From the NCBI GenBank assembly GCA_002733575.1, contig NVWB01000029.1, forward strand, positions 1 through 47,808: a stretch of 47,808 bases of DNA, in the 5' to 3' direction. The notes below the pieces were generated by a model. That model was not told the DNA's origin, ran no database searches, and saw nothing but the letters and a program-made list of their open reading frames with translations. This DNA comes from Blastopirellula sp. GTDB taxonomy: Bacteria; Planctomycetota; Planctomycetia; Pirellulales; Pirellulaceae. Shown here in pieces: positions 32,979 through 41,595 of this stretch (positions within the stretch are counted from its first letter, which is position 1; every line of letters starts with the position of its first letter). The position numbers and the translations under genes were made by a program.

Positions 32979-35900
32979 GTGTTGACTTCAACAACTAACG
33001 AAGAAAGAGAAGTGGCCGGTTATCGCTTAACCGAGCGACTGGGCTCCGGCGGCTTTGGCGAAGTCTGGAAGGCCGAAGCACCAGGCGGCATGTTTAAAGC
33101 CGTGAAAATGATCTACGGATTTCATGACGAATCGCGGGCATCGCGTGAGTTGAAATCACTGAACCGAATCAAATCTGTGCGTCATCCTTTTCTGCTTTCT
33201 TTAGAGCGGATTGAAGTGGTGAATGGGCAATTGGTCGTTGTCACAGAGCTGGCAGACAAAAGCTTGAAAGATCAATTTGACTCTTATCGCGAGAAATCAG
33301 AGTCAGGTATTCCACGCGCAGAACTGTTGCGTTATTTGATTGATTGTGCCGAAGCACTCGACTTTTTAAGTTTCGATCACCAACTGCTGCATCTAGATAT
33401 CAAGCCTGAAAATTTACTGATCGTTGGTTCGCATGCAAAAGTGGCCGATTTCGGTTTGGTGAAAAGCATGCAAGACACAGCCGCTTCGATGATGGCCGGT
33501 CTGACGCCCGTTTATGCTTCGCCTGAGGTTTTTCACGACGAACCCAATCGGTTTAGTGACCAGTATAGTTTGGCGATTGTTTTTCAAGAAATGCTAACTG
33601 GCGAATTGCCTTTTCCTGGAAAGACTCCGGCCCAATTAACGGCCCAGCATTTAAGTAGTAAGCCGAGACTCAACGCATTGCCTGAGTCAGATCGACCGAT
33701 TATTGCCAAAGCATTGGCGAAAGAATCGGCGGATCGGTTTGCAAATAGCTGCGAGATGATTCAAGCTTTGATGCAAGCTACCTCGTCAGAGAACCAACCT
33801 TCGCCATCCGCCGCTGGCAATCTTTCGAGTGATGCCAGTTTGGTAAAAAGCAGTGACACGAAGACGATCTGCGGAAGTGATACAAATCCAACGATTCTGC
33901 CGGATGAAAACCACCTCGAAAAAGCGACCGATGCGGCCACCATTCATCTTGATGCAGATGACCCTACGCCACTCAGTTTTGAAGACCTAACTTGGCACGA
34001 GCTACCTAATCTCGCGCCCGAGGATGCGAGCCCTGTTGAGTGGAACTCAGAGGGTTTACAGTTCCGGCCGACTCTGTTTCTGACCATTGGAGGAACAGGT
34101 AGTCGACTGGCTGCTTTGCTTGATCATCAATATCGTGATTTGTACGCCGCCGATCAGCAACAGCCATGGCTGAAAACGATTGTCTTAGATACCGATACAC
34201 GCGATTTAGAACAAGTTCGACAAGGCTTGCGTTTGCCTGGCACCAATATCGTTGCGACTCCACTGCGGCGTCCTCAAGCTTATCGGAATGCCCCTGAGCG
34301 ACTCACGCGTTCGTTAAGTCGTCGGTGGCTTTACAATATCCCTCACTCTCTTGCGACCGAAGGTCTACGCCCTCTTGGACGCCTGGCGTACATTGATCAT
34401 TTTTTAGAAATTAAACAGCAAATTGTTGATCGTTTGCGCGAAGCAATCAAAGCGGCAACCGTTGCAGCCGAGAATGATCCATCATTGACCATCAATTCCA
34501 CTCAGCCCCGTGTGGTTGTGGTGGGTTCGATCTCTGGTGGAACCGGAAGTGGCATGATTCTGGACATTGCTTTTTTAGCAAAAAGTATTTTAGAAGAGAT
34601 GGGTCTGGAATCAAAATCGGTAGAAACCTATCTATTGCATTCAACCCAACGGGGTGGCGAAGAACAAGACTTGGCGAAAGCCAATGCGTTGGCGTGTTTG
34701 ACAGAACTTAATCACTACGCCAAACTGCAAAATTACCCTGGCGATTCATCGACTGGCAGTGCCACGGTCGAGTACACTGCGGAAACAGAAAACAGTTTTC
34801 GATTAATTTCACTAGGAAACGGACTCTCGAACGCGGAGTATGAAGATCAACTCAAGCAGATTTCGCACCTCTTGTTTTTGCAGACAAGATGTGAAGTTGG
34901 CGGATATATTGAAAAATTATTCCATACTGACGAACGATTGAATTCCGAAGCAAGTATCGCAACCGCTGCAATTCACTCTGTGGCTCCCCAAACGATGGGC
35001 TCCAAAGACGAAAATTCTAGCCGATTGGCCCTCGGGGTAATTCACCGCTGGCTGGGTGTCTCGCAAGAGAATACCGGCGATGGACATCGCATGGCAAAGC
35101 TGAACGATTCGGAACTAAAAGAATCAAGTCAATTGGCGGAATTGAAAGACCGGCTTTCAGAGACGCTTAATCAATTTATTGAACAGTCAGAGTTGATGTT
35201 TGAACAGATGATCCCTTCCACAATTCAGATCATTGAAAGTGAATTGGAATGTGGCACTGATCAATACTTCCGTACCTTGGTGGAAACACAATGGACACAA
35301 CCTGATGGTGGTTGGAGTGCATTGCCAGAACATCAGAGATCAGGTGCCGTACTTAAGTATCTTGACCAAATTATTGGCCAAGCAAGTGGAGAGCTCGGAA
35401 CAAGTGAGACGAGTCAAGTTTCGTTGCACAATGAGATTGCACCTCAGCTTGAGGTGCTGGCTGATGCCACATCAAAACAAGCGTCAGCTTGGCTGATGAA
35501 ACAGATGGATCACCCTGGAATTCGGCTCCAGGGAGCCAGACGCTTGCACCAATTGCTGAACCAGCATTTTGTCAGCGTTGAAGAGAAAGCCAGGACGATG
35601 CAGGGAAAACTCTCGGAAGAACTCTATCAGCTTCGAGAGCAGATACTGTCTAAATCGGCTCAGTCACATGGCAATCAACTGACCGACCAGTCGATCAAAG
35701 AATTGTGGATTAAATATGCCCATCTTAAAACACATAGTGTGGTGTTAATTGGCAATTGCAAATTGGCTCAACTGATTCGTGCGTCGATCATGAAAGCGAC
35801 TGGGCAAATAAAATCAATTGAGACACAATTGTTGTCCATCGAAGAATCGGTCCGAGCCGGGCATGACACCTTGGAGGCCGATTTCCAAGATCCGCGATTC

Positions 35901-36410
35901 TTAGAACTGAATCAATTGGCCGAGAAATGGATGGACGAACAAGTGGTTGCCCCGCAAGGAGGCCTCTATCGGCTATTGACTCAAATGCGAAATGGTGAGG
36001 TCTATTTACAAGAACATTTGTTGAACGCATGTCACGAATTCATTATCAAAGCGGCAGACTCTACTGAGTTATCACTTGCAGAAAACTCTGACGCAAAATA
36101 CAGTCCTGAAGAACTGGCAAGCATGTATCAAGAGTGCGAACCAACGCTCGCTAGGTTGGGTGGGCAAAGAAGATGGTCAATATTTCAGCCACAGAAAGTG
36201 GGCCAGCAACAGGACCAGCAAAAGATCGATTTTCAAGGGCACCAAGTCTCGGTGATTGATTCCCAATTTCCTGAGACCGTTTACTGCCAAACGATTCAAT
36301 CGATCTCGTTACGTGATTCAGCCAGACTGCTGGTAGATAATCGACCTGAGTATCTTGAACTTGCAGCTAGGCTCGTTACTAGAACCGATGTTGAATGGGC
36401 CAGGATCTAA
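32979..36410 (+). CDS. Ser/Thr protein kinase fused to a tubulin-like domain
   Basis: This 1143-residue protein has an N-terminal kinase: glycine loop LGSGGFGEVWKAE (residues 21-33), VAIK-type Lys43, catalytic HLDIKPENLL with Asp140 (a non-RD form, Leu in place of Arg), DFG at 157-159 and ASPEVF. A polar linker (~275-355) follows. From ~362 the sequence matches the bacterial tubulin-like family (Pfam Tubulin_2): LTIGGTGSR at 368-376 as first nucleotide loop and SISGGTGSGM around 520-525 as the tubulin/FtsZ GGGTGTG-like signature. The last ~450 residues are mostly helical. No membrane segment is seen. GTG start at 32979 follows AAGGA. Likely the kinase controls, or is controlled by, a GTP-binding polymer or switch. 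Confidence 0.85.
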   Translation: MLTSTTNEEREVAGYRLTERLGSGGFGEVWKAEAPGGMFKAVKMIYGFHDESRASRELKSLNRIKSVRHPFLLSLERIEVVNGQLVVVTELADKSLKDQFDSYREKSESGIPRAELLRYLIDCAEALDFLSFDHQLLHLDIKPENLLIVGSHAKVADFGLVKSMQDTAASMMAGLTPVYASPEVFHDEPNRFSDQYSLAIVFQEMLTGELPFPGKTPAQLTAQHLSSKPRLNALPESDRPIIAKALAKESADRFANSCEMIQALMQATSSENQPSPSAAGNLSSDASLVKSSDTKTICGSDTNPTILPDENHLEKATDAATIHLDADDPTPLSFEDLTWHELPNLAPEDASPVEWNSEGLQFRPTLFLTIGGTGSRLAALLDHQYRDLYAADQQQPWLKTIVLDTDTRDLEQVRQGLRLPGTNIVATPLRRPQAYRNAPERLTRSLSRRWLYNIPHSLATEGLRPLGRLAYIDHFLEIKQQIVDRLREAIKAATVAAENDPSLTINSTQPRVVVVGSISGGTGSGMILDIAFLAKSILEEMGLESKSVETYLLHSTQRGGEEQDLAKANALACLTELNHYAKLQNYPGDSSTGSATVEYTAETENSFRLISLGNGLSNAEYEDQLKQISHLLFLQTRCEVGGYIEKLFHTDERLNSEASIATAAIHSVAPQTMGSKDENSSRLALGVIHRWLGVSQENTGDGHRMAKLNDSELKESSQLAELKDRLSETLNQFIEQSELMFEQMIPSTIQIIESELECGTDQYFRTLVETQWTQPDGGWSALPEHQRSGAVLKYLDQIIGQASGELGTSETSQVSLHNEIAPQLEVLADATSKQASAWLMKQMDHPGIRLQGARRLHQLLNQHFVSVEEKARTMQGKLSEELYQLREQILSKSAQSHGNQLTDQSIKELWIKYAHLKTHSVVLIGNCKLAQLIRASIMKATGQIKSIETQLLSIEESVRAGHDTLEADFQDPRFLELNQLAEKWMDEQVVAPQGGLYRLLTQMRNGEVYLQEHLLNACHEFIIKAADSTELSLAENSDAKYSPEELASMYQECEPTLARLGGQRRWSIFQPQKVGQQQDQQKIDFQGHQVSVIDSQFPETVYCQTIQSISLRDSARLLVDNRPEYLELAARLVTRTDVEWARI

Positions 36411-36448
36411 ACCGCGTTGCCATCGCCTTGGCAATTGTGCTCAGTCCC

Positions 36449-39193
36449 TTAATCGGAACCGATTACATAGACTGGTGTACCAGATTTTCCACTCGCTTGT
36501 GGTTTTTTGTTCTGGTCTAGATATTGTTCAACCGTCATGACTGGGGGCAGCGGACGATTGGCCACTTCCACTTCTGGCTGCGGAGCAACTTTTGCTTTCG
36601 TGGGTTGCACAACAGGCATGGGCTCCTCTTTAGGAATCGGTTTGGCTTTGCTGCTCGACCAAAACGAGAGAAACTTGGGCAACGGTTTTTTCGCCAGTTT
36701 GGTTGCGACCTTCACAGGTGTTGGCTCAGTTACGGTTTGTTTAGGTGGCGAAATGATTTCAACAACTTTCGCAGGTGATTCGCTGATAACGGGGTTCACT
36801 GGTGCAATTGCTGGCTCTACAATCGGACTTACCGATTTCGCAACAGGCAGTGGAGGCAGCCCTATCACAGAGTAATCGACCTTAGGGGCTACTTTGATTG
36901 TGGTGACTTTTGCCGAACGCAGTTTGGCTGATTGCAGTTCAGTGGTTTGCTCAAGGGGTTTCACAACGATTGTTGCAATTCGTTTCGCAGGATTTTCAAT
37001 CACCAGCGGTTTTTTTGCCGGTTGGACTAGTGGTTGTGTTGGAACAGATATGGGTGTCTTAGGCAGTGCCGACGAATAGACAGACGGCCGAGGTTTCTCG
37101 ATCTGTTTCGGAGTCAAGTTCGTTTGGGGGAGTTCTTTTTTTAGAGGCACACTTGAAGCAATCGTGGGTAGAATCACCGGTAGTTTAGGGGCAACCGTCT
37201 TTGTTGTAACCTCGGTCTCTTTGTCTTGTTTTGCAGGCGTAACTTTTGTCGTAGCAGGAACGATGGGAACCACTTTAGGTGAAGATTTCACTTCGGTTAC
37301 ATCATGTTCGGCAATCCACTGACGGCTTTGTTTCAGACGGCTGACGATGGAATCGCCTGAGTGAACTTGATGCTGGAAGAGGCGCAGTCGATCATTCTTT
37401 AACTTCCCAGCTCTTGCAAGTTCGGTTCTTGCTTGCTCATTTCGAGCTCGTTCCAATTTTTCATTTTTAATTCTGGCAAGTTCGGCTTGCTCCTGTTTGA
37501 GTCGTGCCAATTCCGCTTTCCCTCTTTCGGCTCTTTCAAACTTAGCTCGCTCAAGTGCTTGCTTTGCTTCTGCGGCTCTTGCGAAGTCGGCTCGCTCACG
37601 AGCTTTCTTTGCTTGCTCGGCTTTTGCTGCCTTCGCTAATTCGAGTCTTGCTTGTTCTTTGCGTGCTAGTTCCGCCTTGAGCGATTCTTGTTTTGCTTTT
37701 TCAGCGTTTGCAAGGTCGATCTTTTCTTGCTCGATGCGTGCGAATTCCGCTTGCTTGCGTTCCGCTTCGGCCTTGTCTGCCGCTGCCTTGGCTTGATCTG
37801 CTTTTAGTCGATTGAAGATCGATTTTGGAGAAGGCGATTGCACTTGCGGTGGCGGTTTGTTTTCAACAACGCTTGCTTCAAGTTTTTTGGGTGCCGACCC
37901 TAGTGATGATTCACGAGAGCCATCTCTAAGCGGATTGTAGTACGGAATGATTACTTTCGGCTGTGGCAAAACTTGGGTCACTGCAATTGGCTTGGCAGGT
38001 TCCACAGATTTCATCGGTTCCACAGCCTTCTCTATTTTTGGCGTAACCACAATCGGTTGGGCTATCTTTACCGTCTTAACTTCAGTGACTTGAGGGGCTT
38101 TTACCTGTAGAGGTTTCGCTATAGGAGCCACTACTTTAGGAACCTCCACTATAGGTACTACCGCTTCAGGAACTACCGCCTTAGGCTCTACCTGCGGGGC
38201 AGCAACTTCAGCCACTTTGCTCGGGCTTTTGGGGTAGTGATTTGTTAAAGCTTGCTTTAGTGCCGAGGTCAGCGAACCTGGTTTGTGTACTTGATTGGTT
38301 GAGACGCCTGTAGCTTGATTCGATTGAAAAACGGTTTCGGTAAGTTGATCCAACTCTTTTTCAGACGGAATTCTCTCCAAGGAGCGCGTCTTAAATTGGG
38401 TTGATTTGGTTTTTGTAGTTGCATTGTCGTTTCGCGCCACAGATATTCTAGGAACCTTCTGCACCACAGGCAATGCTTGTTTGACGATAGTTGGTTGGGC
38501 GGAACTCGACTCAATAGCAGTGGTCGTTTTTTTTTCGTCCGAACCACTTTTTAGTTTCGAGAGGAACCCTGAGATGGTTTGTTCCATTTTATCGGACGTG
38601 GCTGTTTTGGTCTCTGTTTTTAAGGCCGGTGTGATTCCTGGGACTCTAGATTGAGGTCTCACGATTTGATGTGCTTCAGCAACTGGCTGAAGCGCCGGGT
38701 TGTTGATTGATTTCAAATGAGTCACTGTTGCGGAAATCGGGGGCTCATCTGAAAGTGAAGCGGAAACCACAGGGGCCAATGTCCCTTTCCCAAATTCGGT
38801 GCCCTTATTCGTCTGGATGGGGGAGAGATCGGTTTCAGTCGGTTGAACCACTTCGGCCACTGGCTGATTGACAGTCTTCTTTACTTCTGTTGGCTGTCCT
38901 TGAGTTTTCGATCCACCGAAAAATCCTCCAAAGAGCTTCGCAATCGGAGGCAGTCCCTTCTTCTTGGGTAATTCTTCTGTGGCTGCCGCTAGCTGAATTG
39001 GAGACTGTCTTAACGGATTGGATCGTTCAAAAACTAAAACATCATTCTGTCCAGGCGCAGTCGTGCCGGTTTCAACTTGGGTCAGTTGTTCAAACGATGT
39101 GGAGCCAGAATTGAGCGAAGGCGTTGCACATCCTGTTGCGGCAATTAGGCCAGCAAGCAGCGCATTTTTGAAGAATGTTGTATGGCATTTCAT
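36449..39193 (-). CDS. Predicted lipoprotein with TolA-like Ala/Lys/Glu helix and Pro/Val/Lys repeats
   Basis: This 914-residue protein has a lipoprotein signal: NALLAGLIAATGC, where ATGC is a lipobox with Cys19 of this reading. I chose ATG 39193 so that the signal is N-terminal; the longer frame adds 29 residues before it. The bulk is low complexity: Pro/Val/Lys-rich segments (VAPQVEPKAVVPEAVVP) flank a ~150-residue charged helix rich in Ala, Glu, Lys and Arg (ERKQAEFARIEQEK, AELARLKQEQAELARI), like the TolA spacer. The C terminus (PLPPVMTVEQYLDQ) may be a small folded piece. It would span the periplasm from an outer-membrane anchor. It converges on the kinase gene with 38 bases between them. 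Confidence 0.7.
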   Translation of the reverse strand: MKCHTTFFKNALLAGLIAATGCATPSLNSGSTSFEQLTQVETGTTAPGQNDVLVFERSNPLRQSPIQLAAATEELPKKKGLPPIAKLFGGFFGGSKTQGQPTEVKKTVNQPVAEVVQPTETDLSPIQTNKGTEFGKGTLAPVVSASLSDEPPISATVTHLKSINNPALQPVAEAHQIVRPQSRVPGITPALKTETKTATSDKMEQTISGFLSKLKSGSDEKKTTTAIESSSAQPTIVKQALPVVQKVPRISVARNDNATTKTKSTQFKTRSLERIPSEKELDQLTETVFQSNQATGVSTNQVHKPGSLTSALKQALTNHYPKSPSKVAEVAAPQVEPKAVVPEAVVPIVEVPKVVAPIAKPLQVKAPQVTEVKTVKIAQPIVVTPKIEKAVEPMKSVEPAKPIAVTQVLPQPKVIIPYYNPLRDGSRESSLGSAPKKLEASVVENKPPPQVQSPSPKSIFNRLKADQAKAAADKAEAERKQAEFARIEQEKIDLANAEKAKQESLKAELARKEQARLELAKAAKAEQAKKARERADFARAAEAKQALERAKFERAERGKAELARLKQEQAELARIKNEKLERARNEQARTELARAGKLKNDRLRLFQHQVHSGDSIVSRLKQSRQWIAEHDVTEVKSSPKVVPIVPATTKVTPAKQDKETEVTTKTVAPKLPVILPTIASSVPLKKELPQTNLTPKQIEKPRPSVYSSALPKTPISVPTQPLVQPAKKPLVIENPAKRIATIVVKPLEQTTELQSAKLRSAKVTTIKVAPKVDYSVIGLPPLPVAKSVSPIVEPAIAPVNPVISESPAKVVEIISPPKQTVTEPTPVKVATKLAKKPLPKFLSFWSSSKAKPIPKEEPMPVVQPTKAKVAPQPEVEVANRPLPPVMTVEQYLDQNKKPQASGKSGTPVYVIGSD

Positions 39194-39450
39194 GATAGAA
39201 TATCCGGTATATAAAACCCCCGAGTCGATCATGCAATCTGAGATCAACCGACTACGAAGGTCAGATTGATTACGTCTCAAATCACATCACGCTAGCGTAC
39301 CGAACCAAAAACGGAGACCCGGTACCCTCGTCTTCTATTTCGGATAGAACGATTAGGTAAGTTCAGTAGGGTTTCTCGTTTTTGCCGGTTTTTAGGGTAA
39401 TATCAGTTTTAATGGCAATTTCCACTGCCCTGAAACACGCTAGCAAGCGT

Positions 39451-40881
39451 TTATAGAATGGGCGAAAACAGTCGCGAGAGACTGACCACCAAGCGAAACC
39501 CGAACGACTTGCCGGCTAATTCGTTTTTCGGTAGTTCGCGGCATTGCTCAAAATCGGCCAGGAACATCGCCTCGGTTTGTTGGGCAAATTTCTTGTCGAT
39601 CACAGCAATCGTGATTTCAAAGTTCAGGCGAAACGACCGGTTATCTAAATTGGCGGTGCCGACTGCCGCAAACTCATCGTCAACGATCATCGTTTTTTGA
39701 TGCAGAAAACCTGGTTGATAGCGGAAGAATCGTACGCCGGTCGTTTCAGCCTCTTGAATGGCTGCGTAGCTGGTAAGGTACACCAACAGGTGATCAGGTT
39801 TTTCGGGCAGCATGATTCTCACGTCGCACCCGCGTAGTGCGGCCATCTGTAAGGCACACAGCACCTGTCGATCTGGCACAAAATAAGGGCTGGCAATCCA
39901 GACCCGGTCTTTGGCCGAGTTGATCGCTTGCACAAAAAACATGCTGCAAGTTTCCAGCTTATCGGCAGGCCCTGTCGGCAGAACGAGAGTGTTCATCTCG
40001 GAAGATGCCGCTTGCGGGGTCCAGTGCAATTTGGGGATTTCGTGAGCGGCCCAGTTCCAATCTTCCATGAACGACCACTGCACGGTAACCACGGCAGGCC
40101 CTTCCATTTTGACATGCGTATCACGCCAGTGGCCAAACTTTTTGCTCAGGCCCAGGTATTCATCACCCACATTGTGCCCACCGACCAGTGCGGTGGTTCC
40201 ATCGGTGATCACAATCTTCCGATGGTTACGGAAGTTGAGTTGAAACCGGTTCCCTTTGCCTTTGGTGGTATGAAAGGCCCGCACTTCGATGCCCGCTTCA
40301 CGCATAGCAATCAAGTAACTGTTGGGCAATTGGTGGCTGCCGATTTCATCGTATAAAAAATAGACCCTAATGCCGGCCTTGGCTTTTTCGATCAACTTCT
40401 GTTGCAATCGCGTGCCCAAATCATCGCTGCGAACAATAAAGAACTGTATCAGAATATACTCTTCGGCCTCGTCGATGGCTTTAAAAATAGCGTCAAAGGT
40501 TTTTTGGCCATCGATTAACAATTCGACATGATTGGATGTGGTGAAGGGAAACTCGGCCAGTTCTTCGAGAAACTGAAACGGGCTCTCTTTGTCTAGCCGA
40601 GACACAAACCGGGCTTCAAACTGGCGGAAGGTATACGTGATACCACGAATCTCCTGGCTCTCCATCCGCCGCGCATCGATATAGCCCTCGAACTTACTCC
40701 GGCCAAAGATCCAATAAGCGGGCAACGCAAAATAGGGCAAGTAGATCAACGTCAACGCCCAAGCAATTCCCCCCTGCGGCGTACGGGCGTGCATAATCGC
40801 ATCGACCGAAGTCGCCAACCCGATCAAATGCGTCAACACCAGGGCAACGCCCAACAACGTCAGTTCATCTAAGTATTCCAT
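39451..40881 (-). CDS. cls: Cardiolipin synthase (phospholipase D family)
   Basis: This 476-residue membrane enzyme joins two phosphatidylglycerols to cardiolipin. N-terminal hydrophobic segments (LLGVALVLTHLIGLATSV; GIAWALTLIYLPYFALPAYWIFG) are followed by two PLD domains with complete HxK(x)4D motifs: HRKIVITDGTTALVGG and HQKTMIVDDEFAAVGTANLDNRS. Typical cls words such as GRSKFEGY and FVRSDDLG are present. The ATG at 40881 is preferred over the GTG at 40887 because it matches the usual start better. The gene stands alone on the minus strand, with the large lipoprotein gene 258 bases downstream. Cls clade beyond the family is not resolved. Confidence 0.93.
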   Translation of the reverse strand: MEYLDELTLLGVALVLTHLIGLATSVDAIMHARTPQGGIAWALTLIYLPYFALPAYWIFGRSKFEGYIDARRMESQEIRGITYTFRQFEARFVSRLDKESPFQFLEELAEFPFTTSNHVELLIDGQKTFDAIFKAIDEAEEYILIQFFIVRSDDLGTRLQQKLIEKAKAGIRVYFLYDEIGSHQLPNSYLIAMREAGIEVRAFHTTKGKGNRFQLNFRNHRKIVITDGTTALVGGHNVGDEYLGLSKKFGHWRDTHVKMEGPAVVTVQWSFMEDWNWAAHEIPKLHWTPQAASSEMNTLVLPTGPADKLETCSMFFVQAINSAKDRVWIASPYFVPDRQVLCALQMAALRGCDVRIMLPEKPDHLLVYLTSYAAIQEAETTGVRFFRYQPGFLHQKTMIVDDEFAAVGTANLDNRSFRLNFEITIAVIDKKFAQQTEAMFLADFEQCRELPKNELAGKSFGFRLVVSLSRLFSPIL

Positions 40882-40986
40882 GTACACCCATCAATAAGAA
40901 AGAACAACAACGAGCTATCCAACATGGACGATTTATGGGTGAATTGCAAGGGTTTGTTGGGGATATTTTTTTGAAGGTGCTGACAA

Positions 40987-41595
40987 TCACTTGTCATCAT
41001 CTGCTGCCGGTGGATAAGTATCGAATTGTTGTTTTAGGATGGTCTTTCCCCATAATACACCGCCTTGTTCGACTCTGTCCTGTTCTTCAACCACAAGCGT
41101 GGCATAATCAACTTTAAAATCTGGGTTTCTCTTCACAAAGTTATCCATTTGTTTGCGGACTAATACGATTTTCTCTTCGTAATTCCAGCATGTAGCCTGA
41201 GATTTAAATTCAGCACCTCCAATAACTTTAAATTTAGGGCCATCAACGAAAAGAAAGGCAGGTGAAATACTAACTCCATCAATTGTTGTCCCGATACGAT
41301 CCCCGTCCACGCCACGGAACTCAATTTGTAATCTCGCGAGAGCTTCTCTATTTCCCTCACGTCTGCCCAGTTCATTTAAATCAAAGTCAACCAGTATAAC
41401 TCTGCCTTCCACGAATACTATTGTCTGGTCTGCAACAGATTGCATCCAATATCTCACACCATAGTAAATTGCCAGGGGAGCAATAGCCGCAAGAATCAGG
41501 AAACGACCGAGACTCAAGCGAAATGGATTTCTAGACTTTGGTATGTTCTCATTTTCGCCTTCAGATTCATTTGGCATAGCTCTACCGACCGACAT
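40987..41595 (-). CDS. Single-pass membrane protein of unknown function
   Basis: This 202-residue protein has a short polar N terminus, one membrane helix (LGRFLILAAIAPLAIYYGV, residues ~28-46) and a soluble C-terminal domain of about 145 residues that should lie in the periplasm (IVFVEGRVILVDFDLNELG, ALARLQIEFRGVDGD, CWNYEEKIVLVRKQ). No family was recognised. AGGGAG lies 10 bases before the ATG at 41595, giving a 14-base overlap with the upstream pseudoprotease gene and translational coupling; ATG 41577 is an alternative. It probably works with that protein. Ends in an acidic DDDK tail. Confidence 0.6.
   Translation of the reverse strand: MSVGRAMPNESEGENENIPKSRNPFRLSLGRFLILAAIAPLAIYYGVRYWMQSVADQTIVFVEGRVILVDFDLNELGRREGNREALARLQIEFRGVDGDRIGTTIDGVSISPAFLFVDGPKFKVIGGAEFKSQATCWNYEEKIVLVRKQMDNFVKRNPDFKVDYATLVVEEQDRVEQGGVLWGKTILKQQFDTYPPAADDDK

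Noticed and set aside
36417-36434. Terminator between the convergent kinase-tubulin and lipoprotein genes
   Set aside because: The 6-base stem TTGCCA/TGGCAA is short and lacks a T tract on either strand.
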